Positions 5,903-14,931 of a stretch of DNA of 64,000 nt are shown piece by piece. A model generated the notes under the pieces. That model was not told the DNA's origin. It did not search any database and saw nothing but the letters and a program-made list of their open reading frames with translations. The stretch's first letter is position 1. Every line of letters starts with the position of its first letter. The stretch comes from Thermocaproicibacter melissae (lineage in GTDB: Bacteria > Bacillota > Clostridia > Oscillospirales > Acutalibacteraceae), in NCBI RefSeq assembly GCF_024498295.1, contig NZ_CP101827.1, positions 624,001 to 688,000 of the forward strand, in the 5' to 3' direction. Made by a program: the position numbers and the translations under genes.

Positions 5903-6136
5903 TTATTTTTTATTGGTCACGTCTTTTTTGCTTGTAACGGCAATTGCATAGTCGGTGCCGGCAATCACGGCAGCAGCCTTAAATGCTGTAATCTTTTTGT
6001 CGTTCCGAACGAATGTAACAAGCACTTTTTCTTTTCCGTCTTTCACGGCCGAAAGAACCAGCCGGTCGCTTTCTTCGATTGTGGCTTTCGTGGATTCGTC
6101 CATTCCACAGACTTCGTCGAGCATCCTATATTCCAT
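5903..6136 (-). CDS. Small conserved-looking protein of unknown function
   Basis: This 77-residue soluble protein has a ribosome-binding site GGGAGGAG eight bases before its ATG. A mixed N-terminal region is followed by strands with the pattern KEKVLVTFVRNDKKITAF and an alanine-rich helix, then a Lys-rich tail. I do not recognise the family. It lies 45 bases after murC and before a strong terminator, so it is probably co-transcribed with murC. Confidence 0.6.
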   Translation of the reverse strand: MEYRMLDEVCGMDESTKATIEESDRLVLSAVKDGKEKVLVTFVRNDKKITAFKAAAVIAGTDYAIAVTSKKDVTNKK

Positions 6137-6181
6137 TAAATTCTCCTCCCGTTCATCAGAGTCGAGAATGAAGGCGCACGA

Positions 6182-7564
6182 TTATTTTCCGAGCTTTTTA
6201 TATTTTTCTACAATCATGTTGGCGCACTTATAGATATCGCCGCCGCCCAATGTAAGGATTAGGTCACCATCCTTTGCATTTTTGATCACATAATCCGAAA
6301 TTTCCTCAAAGGTCTTGAACCAAACGCATCCGGGGATTTTTTCTGCAAGATCTTTTGCGTAAATGTTATAGATATTTGTCTCTCGGACGGCGAGAATCTC
6401 GGAAAGAACAACGTGGTCCGCAATTTTCAGCGCTTTTACAAAATCATTGAAAAGCAGATAGGTGCGGGAATAGGTGTGCGGTTGAAAAACAGCCCAAACG
6501 CTGGAAAAGCCCATTTCTTTCGCTGCGGTAAGGGTTGCCGTAATCTCAGTCGGGTGGTGGGCAAAGTCGTCCGCAACCGTAACGCCGCCGAATTCACCCA
6601 GAAGCTCAAATCTGCGGTGGACACCCGTAAAAGCATGAAGGCTCTTTGCAATCTGCTGCGCGTCAATGCCCATCAGGTCTCCAATGGCGAAGGCGGCCAG
6701 CGCATTGTAAATGTTGTGCTTCCCCGGAACACTGAGGGATATGTCGGCTGCTTTCTCGCCTTTTTTGAGAACGGTGAACTGTTCCCGTGCACGAAATGTC
6801 GGTTGAATATCGGCGGCGCAGTAGTCATTAGAAGGCGCAAATCCATAAGTGACGATACGCGCGTTCGTGATTCCTTCCACTGCTTTTAAGGCATTTGCGT
6901 TATCGCCGTTTACAATAATGGTTCCGGTAGTCTGTTTGCAGAACTGATGGAAGGAACGAATGGCGTTCTCAACGGTTCCGAAATAGTCCAAGTGGTCGTT
7001 GTCGATATTCAGAATAATGGAAATGGCAGGGTTCAGCTGTAGAAATGTATCAACAAACTCGCAGGCCTCGCAGACGATGGTGTCGGATTTGCCGACCCGA
7101 CCGTTGCCGCCGATGAGCGGAAGTTTCCCGCCGATAATTGCAGAAGGGTCAAGCCCAGCCTCCAAAAGAACCTGTGTTATCATCGCTGTGGTCGTCGTTT
7201 TTCCGTGTGTTCCGGATACGGCGATGGTGTTTGGAAAATGCCGTGTTACCATGCCGAGCATGACGGAACGCTCCACGGTTGGAATCCCTTTTTGGCGGGC
7301 CGCTACAAGTTCGGGGTTATCGTCTTTAATTGCAGCGGAAAAGACAACCAATTCGGCGTCTTTAATATTTTCAGCTCTCTGACCCATAGAAACGGGGATA
7401 CCATAGCTGCGGATTCTTGCGAGGGTATCCGATTCTGCGTTGTCTGAGCCGGAGAGTTCATAACCTTTATGCAAAAGGATTTCGGCAATCGGGCACATGC
7501 CGGAACCGCCGATTCCGATAAAATGTATTTTTTTCACTTTTGAAAGGATATCATTGTTTTCCAT
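6182..7564 (-). CDS. murC: UDP-N-acetylmuramate--L-alanine ligase
   Basis: This 460-residue Mur ligase adds L-alanine to UDP-MurNAc in the cytoplasm, the first step of the peptidoglycan stem peptide. The N-terminal nucleotide-binding motif is GIGGSGM (17-23). The ATP loop is SGTHGKTTTT in the middle domain, followed by the EACEFVDTFL segment that contributes magnesium-binding glutamate, a DNDHLDYF motif and the C-terminal FQPHTYSRT motif, which together are diagnostic of MurC. The start at 7564 is chosen because GAGGAG precedes it; a longer frame to 7582 has no ribosome site. It stands alone next to a small unknown gene and diverges from dpaA. Confidence 0.95.
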   Translation of the reverse strand: MENNDILSKVKKIHFIGIGGSGMCPIAEILLHKGYELSGSDNAESDTLARIRSYGIPVSMGQRAENIKDAELVVFSAAIKDDNPELVAARQKGIPTVERSVMLGMVTRHFPNTIAVSGTHGKTTTTAMITQVLLEAGLDPSAIIGGKLPLIGGNGRVGKSDTIVCEACEFVDTFLQLNPAISIILNIDNDHLDYFGTVENAIRSFHQFCKQTTGTIIVNGDNANALKAVEGITNARIVTYGFAPSNDYCAADIQPTFRAREQFTVLKKGEKAADISLSVPGKHNIYNALAAFAIGDLMGIDAQQIAKSLHAFTGVHRRFELLGEFGGVTVADDFAHHPTEITATLTAAKEMGFSSVWAVFQPHTYSRTYLLFNDFVKALKIADHVVLSEILAVRETNIYNIYAKDLAEKIPGCVWFKTFEEISDYVIKNAKDGDLILTLGGGDIYKCANMIVEKYKKLGK

Positions 7565-7721
7565 AAGACGTCTCCTCATCATCTATTCTTAAGCCTTGTG
7601 CAGAATTTTCCAACAATAATTATATTGCCAAACATATTAATAATAATCACCTTTTGCTACAAATGCAAACAGAAAATAAGATAGACAGCCATTTTGCAGA
7701 TGCACAGGCAGCTTAATGCCC

Positions 7722-7748
7722 CCATATTATGTTGAAGAAATAATATGG
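7722..7748. promoter_or_regulatory. Perfect 9-bp inverted repeat upstream of dpaA
   Basis: CCATATTAT and ATAATATGG are separated by nine bases and lie 22 bases before the dpaA start. The left arm contains CATATTATG, which loosely resembles the -10 element of mother-cell sporulation sigma factors (CATAnnnTA). It could be an operator or an mRNA hairpin near the start. Confidence 0.4.
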
Positions 7749-7769
7749 AAGGCTTCAGTGGAGGCGGTT

Positions 7770-8627
7770 ATGAATAATTCAGTTACTTTCGGAGTGTTAG
7801 GCGGCGACAAGCGTCAGATTTATTTGGCTGAGTCGCTCGTCAGAGATGGATACGAAGTTTGTGCATGTGGATTTGATAAAGTAGAGTTGGCTCCGGGCGT
7901 CAGAAAAGTGCCGTTTGATGAGCTGGCATCGGTTTGCGGTGCCGTCATCCTTCCGCTTCCCGTGACGCTTGACGGACAGAATCTGAAAGCGGAATATACC
8001 GATGAACGCATTCCACTTGACGATTCCTTTGCAGAAAGGTTGAAGGGAAAGCGCGTCTTCGGAGGAATGATGGAACGACTGTATTCCACGAGTGAAATCT
8101 GGCAGGAAATTGATGCAGCGGATTATTACACAAGGGAAGAGTTCCTTGTAAAGAATGCTGTGCCAACTGCCGAAGGCGCAATTGAAGTAGCAATGCGTGA
8201 ATATGTAGGAACGGTAAGCCAAAGCAGATGTTTGGTAGCCGGGTTTGGGCATGTAGGAAAAACTCTTGCGCGGATGCTGCTCGGACTCGGCGCCAAAGTA
8301 ACCGTTGCAGCGAGAAAACCCTCAGACTTGGCATGGATTGAGTCGATGGGCTGCAACGCTATTCGCATTGAACAGATTCCGGAAGGGAGCTTTGACCTTG
8401 TCTTCAATACGATTCCGGCGATGATTTTCAGCCGCCATGTTCTTTCCGGTTTGAGAGGCTGCTCACTTCTTGTTGACCTTGCCTCCGCACCGGGAGGAGT
8501 GGATTTTGAAGCAGCGAAAAAAATAGGAATTCATGCCATCCTTGCTCCGTCCTTGCCCGGGCTGGTGGCGCCAAAAACATCCGGAGAGATTATTCGCGAC
8601 ACGATATACTGCATGATGGGAGAGTGA
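7770..8627 (+). CDS. dpaA: Dipicolinate synthase subunit A
   Basis: This 285-residue protein is the DpaA (SpoVFA) subunit, which with DpaB oxidises the dihydrodipicolinate-pathway intermediate to dipicolinic acid in the mother cell during sporulation. It begins with a Rossmann-like FGVLGGDKRQ motif. A second NAD(P)-binding fold follows in the C-terminal half (VAGFGHVGKTLARML), then DLASAPGGVDFE and a PSLPGLVAPKTS segment typical of the family. The start is set at 7770 (GGAGG upstream) rather than at 7716. dpaB follows six bases after the stop. Its presence implies that the organism forms dipicolinate-containing spores. Confidence 0.93.
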   Translation: MNNSVTFGVLGGDKRQIYLAESLVRDGYEVCACGFDKVELAPGVRKVPFDELASVCGAVILPLPVTLDGQNLKAEYTDERIPLDDSFAERLKGKRVFGGMMERLYSTSEIWQEIDAADYYTREEFLVKNAVPTAEGAIEVAMREYVGTVSQSRCLVAGFGHVGKTLARMLLGLGAKVTVAARKPSDLAWIESMGCNAIRIEQIPEGSFDLVFNTIPAMIFSRHVLSGLRGCSLLVDLASAPGGVDFEAAKKIGIHAILAPSLPGLVAPKTSGEIIRDTIYCMMGE

Positions 8628-8633
8628 AGCAGT

Positions 8634-9224
8634 TTGGAAAAACCGGTAATTGGCTTTGCAATGTGCGGTTCATACTGCACATTCCGAACCGTTATAGACG
8701 AGATGCGAAAAATTGCGGAGAGCGGTTATCCGCTGATTCCAATTATGTCGGGGAATGCCTCAAGCACAGACACAAGATTTGGCAATGCCAAAGATTATGT
8801 GAAAGAAGTGGAAGAAATCTGCGGACGAAAGCTTCTGACAACGATTCCGGATACCGAGCCGCTCGGCCCTAAGAGACTCGTTGATATTCTTATTATTGCT
8901 CCATGCACGGGCAATACACTCGGAAAGCTCGCCAACGGGATTACGGATACGTCTGTCACCATGGCGGCAAAATCCTGTCTGCGGATTGGCCTTCCGGTCC
9001 TATTGGCACCGGCTACCAATGATGCGCTGGCGGCGTCAGCGCAGAATCTCGGTAGGCTGCTTAACACAAAAAACATTTACTTTGTGCCCATGAAACAGGA
9101 TGCACCGCAAAAGAAGCCGTTTTCACTTGTCGCAGATTTCAGCATGATTCTGCCGTGTGCCCTTGCAGCACTGGAGGGGAAACAGATTCGGCCTGTTTTT
9201 CTCGTGAATGACGAGGGAGCTTGA
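8634..9224 (+). CDS. dpaB: Dipicolinate synthase subunit B
   Basis: This 196-residue flavoprotein-like protein (SpoVFB) partners DpaA. The FAMCGSYCTF start, the IIAPCTGNTLGKLANGI motif and PVLLAPATNDAL are shared with the flavin-dependent decarboxylase fold (UbiX/Dfp type). The start is TTG at 8634, with GGGAGAG upstream inside the end of dpaA. It is translated from the same mRNA as dpaA. No terminator is seen directly after it, and the following gene has its own promoter. Confidence 0.93.
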   Translation: MEKPVIGFAMCGSYCTFRTVIDEMRKIAESGYPLIPIMSGNASSTDTRFGNAKDYVKEVEEICGRKLLTTIPDTEPLGPKRLVDILIIAPCTGNTLGKLANGITDTSVTMAAKSCLRIGLPVLLAPATNDALAASAQNLGRLLNTKNIYFVPMKQDAPQKKPFSLVADFSMILPCALAALEGKQIRPVFLVNDEGA

Positions 9225-9232
9225 ATCTGTTG

Positions 9233-9261
9233 TTGTTTTGATATGTGCGGAATGCTATAAT
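9233..9261 (+). promoter_or_regulatory. Promoter for the zinc-ribbon protein
   Basis: TTGTTT (9233-9238) and TATAAT (9256-9261) are 17 bases apart, with an extended TGC before the -10. Transcription would start about 12 bases before the gene, leaving a very short leader. Confidence 0.6.
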
Positions 9262-9280
9262 ACATGCAGGAAGTGAGAAA

Positions 9281-9778
9281 ATGCTTTACTGCGACAGATG
9301 TCAGGTTCTGAGCCGTGATGAGCAGATGTGCCCGGTATGCGGCAGCAGGAAGCTTCGCATACCGAAAGAAAATGACCCGGTCCTCCTCTTTACGGCCGAC
9401 AGCGGGGAAGCGGAGAGAATTACCGCAGCATTCAGCGACGAGGGAATTCCGCACATGGAAAAGAACCTGGGCGGAAGTGCTTCATCCGTCTTTTTCGGGA
9501 AGAGCCGCTATATGCAGACACGCATATTCGTTCCGTTCGGCGAGATAGACCATGCAAAAGACGTGATGCGGGCAATCGGCGCTTTGAAGGATGAAAACAA
9601 AGAAACCTCCGAAAAACCTGAACAAGAAGCCGCAGGCAAAGAACAGGAAGAACCGATGAGCCGCAGTCGTCGCGCTTTGCTGAGAATCATTTCTGCTATT
9701 ATGTTTTTCTTTTTAATAGCGGCCGTGGTTTTCTTTGCTGACACGATTGCCTCAGAGTTTTGGAGTTTCTTCCACTAA
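9281..9778 (+). CDS. Zinc-ribbon, DUF2007-like membrane-anchored protein
   Basis: This 165-residue protein has three parts. A zinc ribbon occupies residues 1-25 (CDRC and CPVCGSRK). A ferredoxin-like domain at about 30-95 (VLLFTADSGEAERITAAF, then a GIPH segment) resembles the DUF2007 putative signal-transducing domain. An acidic Glu/Gln-rich linker leads to one C-terminal membrane segment (about 134-156). The start at 9281 is chosen for GGAAG upstream. The membrane anchor at the C-terminus places the ribbon in the cytoplasm. Function is unknown; it stands between dpaAB and metY. Confidence 0.7.
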   Translation: MLYCDRCQVLSRDEQMCPVCGSRKLRIPKENDPVLLFTADSGEAERITAAFSDEGIPHMEKNLGGSASSVFFGKSRYMQTRIFVPFGEIDHAKDVMRAIGALKDENKETSEKPEQEAAGKEQEEPMSRSRRALLRIISAIMFFFLIAAVVFFADTIASEFWSFFH

Positions 9779-9812
9779 TATACATTCGTAATAACAAAAA
9801 GGAGTCGTAAAA

Positions 9813-11084
9813 ATGGGATATCGGATTGACACAAACTGCATTCACGCCGGATATGAGCCGAAAAACGGGGAGCCGCGCGTTTTACCTATCGTCCAAAGCA
9901 CGACTTATAAATACGATACCGCTCAGGCTATGGGTGATCTTTTTGACCTGAAAGCAGACGGATTTTTCTATACCCGAATCGGCAACCCGACATTGGATGC
10001 CGTAGAGAAAAAGATTGCGGCACTCGAGGGCGGCGTCGGCGCACTGCTGACATCTTCCGGTATGGCTGCCTCGCTCCTAGCTGTTTGGAACATTTGTCAC
10101 AGCGGCGATCATATCGTCTGTTCTGAAGCAATTTACGGAGGAACCTTTAACCTCTTTAATAAAACGCTCCGTGAGATGGGTGTCGACTGCACGTTTGTTT
10201 CTCCGGACAGCTCGGAGGAAGAGCTCAACGCAGCATTTCAGGATAATACCCGCTGCTTTTTCGCCGAAACACTTTCAAACCCGTCTTTAATTGTTGCTGA
10301 TCTTGAAAAACTGGCGAAAGTCGCTCACAGCCACGGCGTTCCGCTGATTGTAGATAATACGTTCCCGACTCCGATTAACTGCCGTCCGTTTGAATTTGGG
10401 GCAGATATTGTCGTTCACTCCACCACGAAATATATGGACGGGCACGCGGTGCAGCTCGGTGGCGTTATCGTTGACAGCGGAAACTTCAACTGGGATAACG
10501 GAAAATTCCCTGATTTGACGGAGCCGGATGAATCGTATCACGGCGTGGTATATGCAAAGGACTTCGGAAAAGCTGCTTACATTACCAAAGCCCGCGTCCA
10601 CATGATGCGCGATATTGGAGCTCAGGCTGCCCCGATGAATGCATTCCTTCTAAACCTTGGCCTTGAAACGCTGGCACTTCGCATGGAACGTCACTGCTCC
10701 AATGCCCTTGCGGTAGCGAAATTCCTGGAGCAAAACGAAAAGGTCGAGTGGGTAAATTACCCGGACCTTGAAAGCAGCAAATACCATGCTTTGGCGAAAA
10801 AATATATGCCAAACGGAACAAGCGGCGTTATTTCCTTTGGCGTAAAGGGCGGACGCGAGGGCGCAGTACGCTTTATGGAGGGCCTAAAGCTTGCTTCCAT
10901 TGTAACGCATGTTGCTGACCTGCGTACCTGCGTCCTTCACCCAGCCAGCACAACACACCGTCAGTTGACTGATGAGCAGCTAGATGCAGCAGGAATCAGC
11001 CCGAACATGATTCGCCTTTCCGTAGGAATCGAGAATCCGAAGGATATTCTTGAAGACATCGAGACTGCCCTGAAAGGCGTCTAA
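9813..11084 (+). CDS. metY: O-acetylhomoserine sulfhydrylase-type PLP enzyme
   Basis: This 423-residue enzyme belongs to the Cys/Met-metabolism PLP family. The PLP lysine lies in VVHSTTKYMDGHA, with the upstream DNTFPTP and ALLTSSGMAA segments contacting cofactor and substrate. The length (over 420 residues, longer than cystathionine gamma-synthase) and the inserted loop after the lysine fit O-acetylhomoserine aminocarboxypropyltransferase, which makes homocysteine from O-acetylhomoserine and sulfide. Methionine gamma-lyase is the main alternative. The ribosome site AAGGAG is strong, and a terminator follows the stop. Confidence 0.85.
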   Translation: MGYRIDTNCIHAGYEPKNGEPRVLPIVQSTTYKYDTAQAMGDLFDLKADGFFYTRIGNPTLDAVEKKIAALEGGVGALLTSSGMAASLLAVWNICHSGDHIVCSEAIYGGTFNLFNKTLREMGVDCTFVSPDSSEEELNAAFQDNTRCFFAETLSNPSLIVADLEKLAKVAHSHGVPLIVDNTFPTPINCRPFEFGADIVVHSTTKYMDGHAVQLGGVIVDSGNFNWDNGKFPDLTEPDESYHGVVYAKDFGKAAYITKARVHMMRDIGAQAAPMNAFLLNLGLETLALRMERHCSNALAVAKFLEQNEKVEWVNYPDLESSKYHALAKKYMPNGTSGVISFGVKGGREGAVRFMEGLKLASIVTHVADLRTCVLHPASTTHRQLTDEQLDAAGISPNMIRLSVGIENPKDILEDIETALKGV

Positions 11085-11092
11085 AACCAGAC

Positions 11093-11130
11093 AAAAAACG
11101 GGAGCGGATTTCCGCTCCCGTTTGCTTTTT
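11093..11130. terminator. Shared terminator of metY and the EamA gene
   Basis: ACGGGAGCGGA pairs with TCCGCTCCCGT around a 2-base loop, with an A-run before and TTTGCTTTTT after. It lies between two convergent genes and can serve both. Confidence 0.85.
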
Positions 11131-11135
11131 GTTTG

Positions 11136-12035
11136 TTATGTTTGTGCGTTGTCCGCTTTGCGTCGCGACGGACGGCGCTCGGAAAGATAAATGGCGGCAA
11201 AGATGATTGCGCAGCCAAAGAAGGTGCGAACCGTCATGGATTCCTTCAAGAACACAATGCCGCAAAGAGTCCCGAATACCGATTCGAGTGACATAATCAG
11301 TGAAGCCTGAGAAGACTCCACGAATTTTTGGCATACATTCTGCAGAAGGAATGCCACGGTTGTGCTGAAAACAGCAACATACAAAAGGGAAAGAATCGAA
11401 TCAAAGCTGACAGCAGTTGGAAACGGCTCAAACAGCAACGCTGCCGGAAGGGTCAAAACAACGGTAACAGCGGACTGAATAATCGTAATAAGTATAGGGT
11501 CACCATTCTCGGTAAAAATATCAATTGCGAGGATTTGCATAGCAAAAGCAACACCGCAGAGCAGGGAAAGAAGGTCTCCCAAACTCATAACTAGACCACT
11601 TTTTAGGGAGAGAAGCCCAACGCCGAAAAAGCACAGAAGAGCGGATACAACATTGTAGACGCTCGGTTTCTTTTTTTGCACAATCCACGCGAAAAACGGA
11701 ACCAAAACGCAGTACACCGCCGTTAAAAACGCGTTGTTTCCGGCGGTTGTCCTTTGAACCCCGTAGGTCTGAAGTTCAAAGGCAAGAGCATTGAGAAATC
11801 CGATAATTAACCCGCCGATTCGTTCTGTGCGGCCGATTCGCAGCAGCCTTTTATGAAAGACAAGACTGAGAATTACAGTAGCTATCGCAAAACGAATCGC
11901 GATAATATAAGACGGAGAAATTTCGGTTGATGCGTCTTTTACGACAACGAAGGCACTTCCCCAGACGATCGTAATAAAGAACAGCCCGAGTTTTGCCCAA
12001 AGCGGTTTGTTCTGAATTTTTATCAAGCAATACAC
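11136..12035 (-). CDS. EamA/DMT family transporter
   Basis: This 299-residue protein has ten predicted membrane segments in two EamA repeats. The first repeat starts LFFITIVWGSAFVVVK, the second near GDLLSLLCGVAFAMQI, and the SLESVFGTLCGIVFLKE motif is typical of the second repeat's end. DMT-family proteins export or import small metabolites; the substrate cannot be told. The start codon is GTG at 12035, or possibly TTG at 12026, which is better spaced from GGGGTG. It has its own promoter, divergent from the yfmF operon. Confidence 0.85.
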   Translation of the reverse strand: MYCLIKIQNKPLWAKLGLFFITIVWGSAFVVVKDASTEISPSYIIAIRFAIATVILSLVFHKRLLRIGRTERIGGLIIGFLNALAFELQTYGVQRTTAGNNAFLTAVYCVLVPFFAWIVQKKKPSVYNVVSALLCFFGVGLLSLKSGLVMSLGDLLSLLCGVAFAMQILAIDIFTENGDPILITIIQSAVTVVLTLPAALLFEPFPTAVSFDSILSLLYVAVFSTTVAFLLQNVCQKFVESSQASLIMSLESVFGTLCGIVFLKESMTVRTFFGCAIIFAAIYLSERRPSRRKADNAQT

Positions 12036-12056
12036 CCCGAGTAAAAATGTATAATT

Positions 12057-12085
12057 ATTATATCACGGGTTCGGAATTGCCGCAA
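12057..12085 (-). promoter_or_regulatory. Promoter of the EamA gene
   Basis: On the minus strand, TTGCGG and TATAAT are separated by 17 bases, with the -10 about 22 bases upstream of the GTG start. Confidence 0.65.
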
Positions 12086-12152
12086 TCCACGACAGAAATC
12101 GCGCAGGTTTGCGGTCAAATTGTAAATTTTCGGAGAGGGCATAAATACAATC

Positions 12153-12181
12153 TTTTCTATGGATTGCAATTGTGGTATAAT
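12153..12181 (+). promoter_or_regulatory. Promoter of the yfmF-recN run
   Basis: An extended -10 (TGGTATAAT) at 12173-12181 has a weak -35 (TTTTCT) 17 bases upstream. It lies about 135 bases before yfmF and drives the plus-strand genes that follow with little space between them. Confidence 0.5.
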
Positions 12182-12315
12182 AACCGCGTGGCAGTCACAG
12201 CCGGTCGGCTTTCTTCCTGTGCCATGCGGCGCAGAAAAAGACCGGAAATTTTCTGTGCATAGACGTGGTGCGGCTGCGCTCAGACCTGAAAACTGCTTTT
12301 GGAGATGAATCGTTA

Positions 12316-13596
12316 ATGGCAGAAATTGAGCGGCGTTCCGTCTGCGACGGCGTCTGGTTTAGAAGTATCCGCGACAGTCGTTTTAAAACCGTGCGAATAT
12401 CTATACATTTTTTCCGGCCGTTGGAGCGTGATACGGTCAGCGAAAATGCAATCCTGCCGTTCTTGCTCACACGCGCAAGCCGGCAGTATCCGGATTATAC
12501 AAAACTGAACGAGCATCTTGCCGAACTCTATGGTGCCGAGCTCGATGCAGATGTACAAAAGTTAGGCGATTTGCAGGTCCTTTCGATTTCCATTACGGGC
12601 CTTGCCGATCGTTATGCGCTTTGCGGTGAAAAATTATCAAGTGAGTATTCACGTCTGCTTTGCAGCTTGCTGTTTGACCCGCTTCTTGTGGATGGAATGT
12701 TCCCGGAAGACGGATTTGAGCAGGAAAAACGCCAGATGTCCGAAACGCTGGATGCGGAATTTAACGACAAGCGGCTGTATGCACTCCGCCGCTGCGAAGA
12801 AATTATGTGCTCCGGCGAACCGTATGGAATCGGCCGCTACGGTACAAAAAAAGATATCCAGGCAATAAAGCGGGAAAACCTGACTCAGGTCTGGCAGAGC
12901 ATGATTCACAGTGCACAGGCAGAAATTATTGTGCTTGGCGATTGTGACCCGGAACCTGTATTTAAGGATTTCTCCGATGCATTTTTAAATGTGGGACGAG
13001 CCTTCAAGGTCGTACCCTGCAGTAAAGTAATTAAAACAGTCGATTGCCCCAAAGAGGAGACCGAAACAACGGATGTTGCGCAGTCAAAGCTCGTCATGGG
13101 ATTCCGGGCAGGGTGTGCAGAACCGGATAAAATGGTGCCCGCCATGAAGCTGATGAGCGCACTCTATGGCGGAACACCGAATTCAAAGCTTTTCCTCAAT
13201 GTCCGTGAGAAAATGAGCCTTTGCTACTACTGCAGCTCCATGTTCAACCCGATGAAGGGCCTTCTTATGGTGCAGAGCGGCGTGGAAAATACAAATATTG
13301 AGCGAGCAAAGAATGAAATTCTCAAACAACTCGAAGAGGTAAAGAAAAACAACTTTACAGATGACGATTTGCAGGCGGCAAAGCTTAGCCTGTGCAACAG
13401 TTACCACACCGTTGCAGATTCACTCGATAGTTTGGAAGGCTGGTATCTTTCCAAAACTTTTTCAGATCCTAGCCGCACACCGGAGCAGGAAGCAGCCATG
13501 ATTACTGCTGTAACTCGGGAAGAACTGGTCGAGGCAGCAAATAAAGTTGTGCTCGATACGGTTTATCGGCTGACGGGAATCGAGGCGAAGCAGTAA
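12316..13596 (+). CDS. yfmF: M16 peptidase-like protein, YfmF type
   Basis: This 426-residue M16 (insulinase/pitrilysin) family member lacks the HxxEH zinc site that its partner carries, so it is probably the non-catalytic half of a two-subunit complex. The C-terminal R/Y-containing M16 motif is present (NVREKMSLCYYCSS). YfmF and YfmH of Bacillus are linked to modification of elongation factor P and are found as a pair. The start at 12316 has GGAGATG upstream; the longer frame from 12265 has no ribosome site. It overlaps yfmH by one base (TAATG). Confidence 0.85.
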   Translation: MAEIERRSVCDGVWFRSIRDSRFKTVRISIHFFRPLERDTVSENAILPFLLTRASRQYPDYTKLNEHLAELYGAELDADVQKLGDLQVLSISITGLADRYALCGEKLSSEYSRLLCSLLFDPLLVDGMFPEDGFEQEKRQMSETLDAEFNDKRLYALRRCEEIMCSGEPYGIGRYGTKKDIQAIKRENLTQVWQSMIHSAQAEIIVLGDCDPEPVFKDFSDAFLNVGRAFKVVPCSKVIKTVDCPKEETETTDVAQSKLVMGFRAGCAEPDKMVPAMKLMSALYGGTPNSKLFLNVREKMSLCYYCSSMFNPMKGLLMVQSGVENTNIERAKNEILKQLEEVKKNNFTDDDLQAAKLSLCNSYHTVADSLDSLEGWYLSKTFSDPSRTPEQEAAMITAVTREELVEAANKVVLDTVYRLTGIEAKQ

Positions 13597-14888
13597 TGAC
13601 AACAGAAAATAAAATTAAAGAAGTACGCAACGACAGATGCGGCGATCGCTATTTTGAGATTCAGCATTCGTCGGGTCTGCGCATTTATTTATATCCAAAA
13701 GAAAAACACAATTCCACCTATGCGGTGTTTGGAACAAAATATGGTTCCATTGATAATTGCTTCCAGGCAACCGGCGACAAAGAGCCACAGTGCGTGCCAA
13801 GCGGAATTGCTCACTACCTGGAGCACAAAATGTTTGAAAGCGAAGACGGTGACGCATTTGCACGCTACGCCAAAACCGGAGCCAGCGCAAATGCCTACAC
13901 GTCTTTTGACATGACATGCTATCTCTTTTCCTGCACAGAGAATGTTTATGAAGCGCTCGAGATTCTGCTGGACTTTGTACAGTCACCATACTTTACAGAG
14001 AAGACAGTGCAAAAAGAACAGGGAATCATCGGGCAGGAAATCCGGATGTATGACGACAACCCTCAGTGGCGCGTCATGTTTAATCTGCTCAAAGCATTGT
14101 ACCATAACCATCCGGTGAAAATTGATATTGCCGGTACGATCGAGAGCATCGCGCAAATAACACCCGAATTGCTTTACAAGTGCTATAATACTTTTTACAA
14201 TCTCAATAATATGGCACTTTGCGTGGCGGGTAATATTGATCCCGAGCGCGTTCTTGCGCTTTGCGATAAAATGCTGAAACCTTCTCCGCCGTCAAAGGTA
14301 CAGAGAATTTTCGAGCCGGAGCCGGAAACGATTGTGCAGCCGAGAATAGAACAGAGCCTTTCTGTTGCGGTTCCATTGTTTGAACTCGGCTTCAAGGAAT
14401 CCGTTGCCAACGGAAGAGCGAATGTTCAGCAATTGGCAGCGACTGATATTCTTCTGGAGGCACTGGCTTCTCCGGCATCTCCTCTTTACCGCAGCCTTCT
14501 CGATGATGGACTTATCAATGAAGCGTCTTTCAGCCATGAGTATTTTGAAGGCCCAGGCTTCGCTTCGGTGATTTTTTCGGGAGAGTCTGCAGACCCCGAT
14601 GCGGTTGCTGAACGCATCAAAGAGGAGATTCAGCGAATCCGCCGAGAAGGAATCGGGAAAGAAGCGTTCCGCAGAGCAAAGAATGCTGTCTATGGTCGCA
14701 ATCTGATGGCTCTCAACGATGTGGGCGTAATCGCAAACACAATGCTGTCTCTTTCCTTCGCCGACCGTGAGCTCTTTTCTTATATCGATGCTGTGGCGGA
14801 GGCTGACGAGGACAGCGTTCTTGCCCGCCTTGACGTGCAGTTGAATCCGGAGAATTCCGCAATTTCTATTGTTAAACCGATTCGGTAA
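13596..14888 (+). CDS. yfmH: M16 metallopeptidase, YfmH type
   Basis: This 430-residue protein has the inverted zinc motif HYLEH at residues 73-77, followed by the expected downstream glutamate region, and so is the catalytic partner of the gene before it. Alternating alpha/beta M16 domains cover the whole length. Translation is coupled to yfmF. The pair precedes lgt by 43 bases, an arrangement seen in other Firmicutes (from memory). Confidence 0.88.
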   Translation: MTTENKIKEVRNDRCGDRYFEIQHSSGLRIYLYPKEKHNSTYAVFGTKYGSIDNCFQATGDKEPQCVPSGIAHYLEHKMFESEDGDAFARYAKTGASANAYTSFDMTCYLFSCTENVYEALEILLDFVQSPYFTEKTVQKEQGIIGQEIRMYDDNPQWRVMFNLLKALYHNHPVKIDIAGTIESIAQITPELLYKCYNTFYNLNNMALCVAGNIDPERVLALCDKMLKPSPPSKVQRIFEPEPETIVQPRIEQSLSVAVPLFELGFKESVANGRANVQQLAATDILLEALASPASPLYRSLLDDGLINEASFSHEYFEGPGFASVIFSGESADPDAVAERIKEEIQRIRREGIGKEAFRRAKNAVYGRNLMALNDVGVIANTMLSLSFADRELFSYIDAVAEADEDSVLARLDVQLNPENSAISIVKPIR

Positions 14889-14931
14889 TATCCGCGTGGA
14901 GCGACAAAATATTTTAGAGTGGTGGATGTAA

